DNA of 64,000 bases, from the NCBI GenBank assembly GCA_903813345.2, contig CAIIXF020000002.1, positions 15,384,467 through 15,448,466 on the forward strand, in the 5' to 3' direction. Of the stretch, positions 61,510 through 64,000 are shown piece after piece. Under the pieces are notes generated by a model that made no database searches, had not been told where the DNA came from, and saw nothing but the letters and a program-made list of their open reading frames with translations. The stretch's first letter is position 1, and each line of letters starts with the position of its first letter. The stretch comes from Owenia fusiformis. Lineage: Eukaryota; Annelida; Polychaeta; Sabellida; Oweniidae. The translations under genes were made by a program, and so were the position numbers.

Positions 61510-61890
61510 CACACTTTCTCCTTTGCCATGATATCACGAAATGCAGGCAGAATCTTCACGACCTTTTTGGCACGCTTCGGTATGTTGAAGAAAATTAAAA
61601 CATTTTCCTATTGTTCATCAGACATCAGTATTATCTATATAAGCCCACTTTTTAAGCTCCATTTAAAAAGAAGAATTGTTTTGACCATTCTGGCCTTTCA
61701 TGAACTATTCGTTCTCAAACGCTTAGATTTTCTGAAATACATGATGCCTACACACTACGTCTATGCCAAAACCAAAAATGTTGTGAATATTCTGCCTACA
61801 GCTCATGAAATCATGGAATAAGAAAAATGTTGTACCTTCGAAACGAAACTGCTCCATTTTGTTACCGAAACGGATCCGTGTAGAAAGTCA
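61510..61890. repeat. Foldback element, dispersed-repeat copy 3
   Basis: The left arm ('catgatatcacgaaatgcag', 'gcagaatcttcacgac') is roughly complemented by the right arm ('gttgtgaatattctgc', 'catgaaatcatgg'). The right side continues into the 'gttaccgaaacgg' block shared with the copies at 600 and 35,700. The 131-codon frame at 61,426-61,821 is this repeat, not a gene. Confidence 0.6.
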
Positions 61891-61971
61891 GTCCGATCAA
61901 ATGCTGTCATTCTGTTGGAATGCTATTCATCATGGAAATTATGATCCAAGAATGAAAAGCTTGACAGCAAA

Positions 61972-62042
61972 GGGGAATCCCGCCAGATGTCAATGGAAAG
62001 TCAGAATGACTAATGGAAAGTTTACTAGAAAAGGGGAATCCC
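61972..62042. promoter_or_regulatory. Two perfect kappaB sites upstream of orphan gene
   Basis: GGGGAATCCC occurs at 61,972-61,981 and again at 62,033-62,042, matching the NF-kappaB/Rel consensus GGGRNWYYCC exactly both times. The second lies 124 bp before the ATG of the gene at 62,167. 'aatggaaag' is repeated twice between them. Function is inferred from motif and position only. Confidence 0.5.
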
Positions 62043-62166
62043 TTTAGAAAATGTTCATGGGAATTAAACTAGTCATATTTGAGGAAAATAATTGACTGTT
62101 TAAAAGATATTATTCCAGGCTAGAACGACTTGCATTGCAAATCAAGCCATTTATTGTACATCCGGG

Positions 62167-62954
62167 ATGGATGAATGTGCAGAACCTTCGGGTTCTTCGA
62201 GTTATCCATCACTGGATGAGACACATGCTAATTATAAACATCAGTTGTGTGTTTCAACTCGAAAGTTTGCAAGACTACTAGATATCAAAAACGCCGATGC
62301 CCACAATGGAACTATCCAACCTCCCGATCAGTGCAGCAAACGATGTACAAGTCGTCTTCCAATCTCCGTCGTCAATAATAAGAACACCAACACGATGATC
62401 AGAGAAGTAGCATACCAAACGGAGAAAAGAGGACTTGAAAGTGAGGAAACATTCCGTGGATCTCGAACCAATATGGCGAATCTTGGCAGGTAAGGAACTT
62501 ATCACTGTGTTTTCTGAAATATATGAGTTGTAATTGAAGTCGAAAGCTTTTTAAATGAGACTTTATAAATCCAATCAATTAAACATTATTTATTTGCCTA
62601 TGAAGTTGAGAATGAGAGTAAATATATTTGAATTTCTAGAACAATATCGATGTTTAGAAGAACGTAATGTTATTGCGCCAGGTTTTAAAAATGATATCGA
62701 TAATGATTTTACTTGTTTTCTTTGTGTTGGCACGCGTGTTTTCACGGTACACTGCTCAGTGATTGTCAGTGGTAATATCATATGATTTCAGCAGCTCAAC
62801 GGCTAACACGATTAAACAAACAACTGAACTGCTCGATACGATTCTCGAGGCCACGCGAGATGACATGGCGCGACAAAAAGAGATTGCACAGAGTGAACAG
62901 GCAGACAAAGATTCTGGCATCAGCATAACTACATTCGACCCTGACGATGTTTGA
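62167..62954 (+). CDS. Unrecognised two-exon gene
   Basis: Exons 62167-62489 and 62792-62954 join in phase (323 + 163 nt) to give 161 aa ending in TGA. The donor GTAAGG and the acceptor 'atgatttcag' are good, and an AATAAA follows about 150 nt later. The product is hydrophilic, rich in Ser, Thr, Asn and Asp, with no signal peptide or membrane segment. The second exon encodes a likely amphipathic helix ('TIKQTTELLDTILEATRDDM') followed by an acidic end. I do not recognise the family. Earlier exons upstream are possible. It lies downstream of GBP-C on the same strand, with paired kappaB motifs in front, hinting at an inducible defence role; this is inference only. Confidence 0.5.
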
Positions 62955-63106
62955 CTGAAAAGACATAATTTCCCATCAAAAGGAGGTCCTACAAAGTATA
63001 AACCATATAAATGGTGTATGAACGCCTTTCGATCGTGAATGAGAATGAAGCCGAAACATCGACAATCTGTGATGTTCTCTCTTCTTGCCGTCAGATGGCT
63101 GGTAGA

Positions 63107-63112
63107 AATAAA
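63107..63112 (+). other. Polyadenylation signal, orphan gene
   Basis: AATAAA about 150 nt after the stop codon of the gene at 62,167. Confidence 0.4.
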
Positions 63113-64000
63113 CAACGTGGAGATGGTCGTGAATGAAAGTAATCTGTGATTACTAATCTATGCTCAATGCATGTTCATGCGTCGGTCCGTTATCATTTGA
63201 AGAAGACGTCAAGCTTTATTTGTCACGGGGAAATACACTTTTGGTCAAATATATGGAATATTGGGCAATTCACAAAAATCAGTATATTGTCTTAATCTTT
63301 ACAATTAAAGTTTCAATTGCATGAAATTATGCAAGAGTGATTGTTCTAAATCGTCGAGTTAAAAATGTATTCAAGGAAACCTTTAGTCTGAAGTCTGAAG
63401 AATACGCTCTTCGATGGATTCAGACGGTTCACTTCCTGGAAAATAAAAAAATGTTTTATTTACAAATGTGTCTCGTTTATTTTTCCTGACCAGGCATTGA
63501 AACGAGGAAATCAATTGCAAATTGGACAATATTCCATATAAATTAGCAACGGTGTAGTACATTTAAGCCTTAAAATAGTATAAGGTCATCTATACTCACA
63601 AGAATCATTTAAATGAGCAACATTTTGTGGAACTTTCATTTGATGAATTGGAAATAATTCTTGTAACTAAGAATAGATGTTAAAGGCAGAACCAATTTTT
63701 TAGTGACAAAACTGCAAGCAACAATTGATCTTCCAATGTATTACTTTCAAGCTCAAATATAATATCTTCCAAAAGATCCATGATACTGTATGTTATCAAT
63801 TGGTGAAGGTATCTAAGATTCAAAGTGCAAAAATGGGGGGGGGGGATATTTCTAAATTTTCCTAAATAATAATAATGGCTACCATTCTTATAGACAAATA
63901 ATTACACTATTGTAAAATTCTATAGTTTTCCTAACAAGGAATTATATGAGTCCAAAATATAACACCATGGCTCAAGATTTCCGTCGATTTTAAATAAAAT
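63113..64000. other. Right flank, no gene seen
   Basis: AT-rich DNA with a G-run near 63,836-63,846. No exon, RNA gene or clear repeat is supported. Confidence 0.5.

Noticed and set aside
61426-61821. 131-codon plus-strand frame
   Set aside because: It is the foldback/dispersed repeat that also occurs at 600 and 35,700.
62792-62954. DSG-type phosphodegron (DSGIS) near the end of the orphan protein
   Set aside because: It lacks the second Ser at the spacing of the DSGxxS consensus; too short to mean anything alone.

Overview
This is a window of AT-rich animal nuclear DNA: long introns with GT-AG junctions, no operons, and many short inverted-repeat transposons. The gene content (soluble guanylate cyclase, guanylate-binding proteins, Penelope-like and LINE remnants, mariner- and Harbinger-type MITEs) suggests a non-vertebrate metazoan, most likely marine. 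The phylum cannot be fixed from the sequence. All exon models were built by hand from reading frame, splice signals, phase continuity and family knowledge. There is no transcript evidence.

Layout. (1) 3,973-12,478 (+): the alpha subunit of NO-sensitive soluble guanylate cyclase, 8 coding exons, about 630 aa. (2) 17,898-24,713 (+): the beta1 subunit, 8 coding exons, 609 aa, with heme ligand His105 and the Y-x-S-x-R heme motif intact. Alpha and beta lie head to tail and could supply both halves of one NO receptor. (3) 25,908-33,376 (-): a decayed guanylate-binding protein (GBP) copy. It lacks the P-loop exon, has frameshifts and a lost splice acceptor, and is split by a Penelope-like retroelement. 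(4) 40,626-49,498 (-): an intact GBP, 12 exons, 1,112 aa, with a coiled coil and a long acidic tail. (5) 52,694-60,148 (+): a second intact GBP, 13 exons, 1,005 aa, whose last exon encodes a ricin-B-like beta-trefoil domain. The two intact GBPs are divergent (head to head), with kappaB-like motifs between them. (6) 62,167-62,954 (+): an unrecognised two-exon gene with two perfect kappaB motifs just upstream.

The rest is mobile or repetitive DNA: at least six TA-flanked mariner-type MITEs, one Harbinger-type MITE nested inside a mariner-type MITE, several long foldback elements, a LINE 3' end, and minisatellites. Two tandem arrays deserve attention. One is a 116-bp unit in the beta-cyclase gene and the other a 98-bp unit before the beta-trefoil GBP. 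Each reiterates a 3' splice-acceptor sequence directly in front of the exon that is actually needed.

Biologically, the cyclase pair makes cGMP from GTP in response to NO, and the GBPs are dynamin-like GTPases that in other animals act in cell-autonomous immunity. Their adjacency may be chance. The most novel protein seen is the GBP/beta-trefoil fusion.
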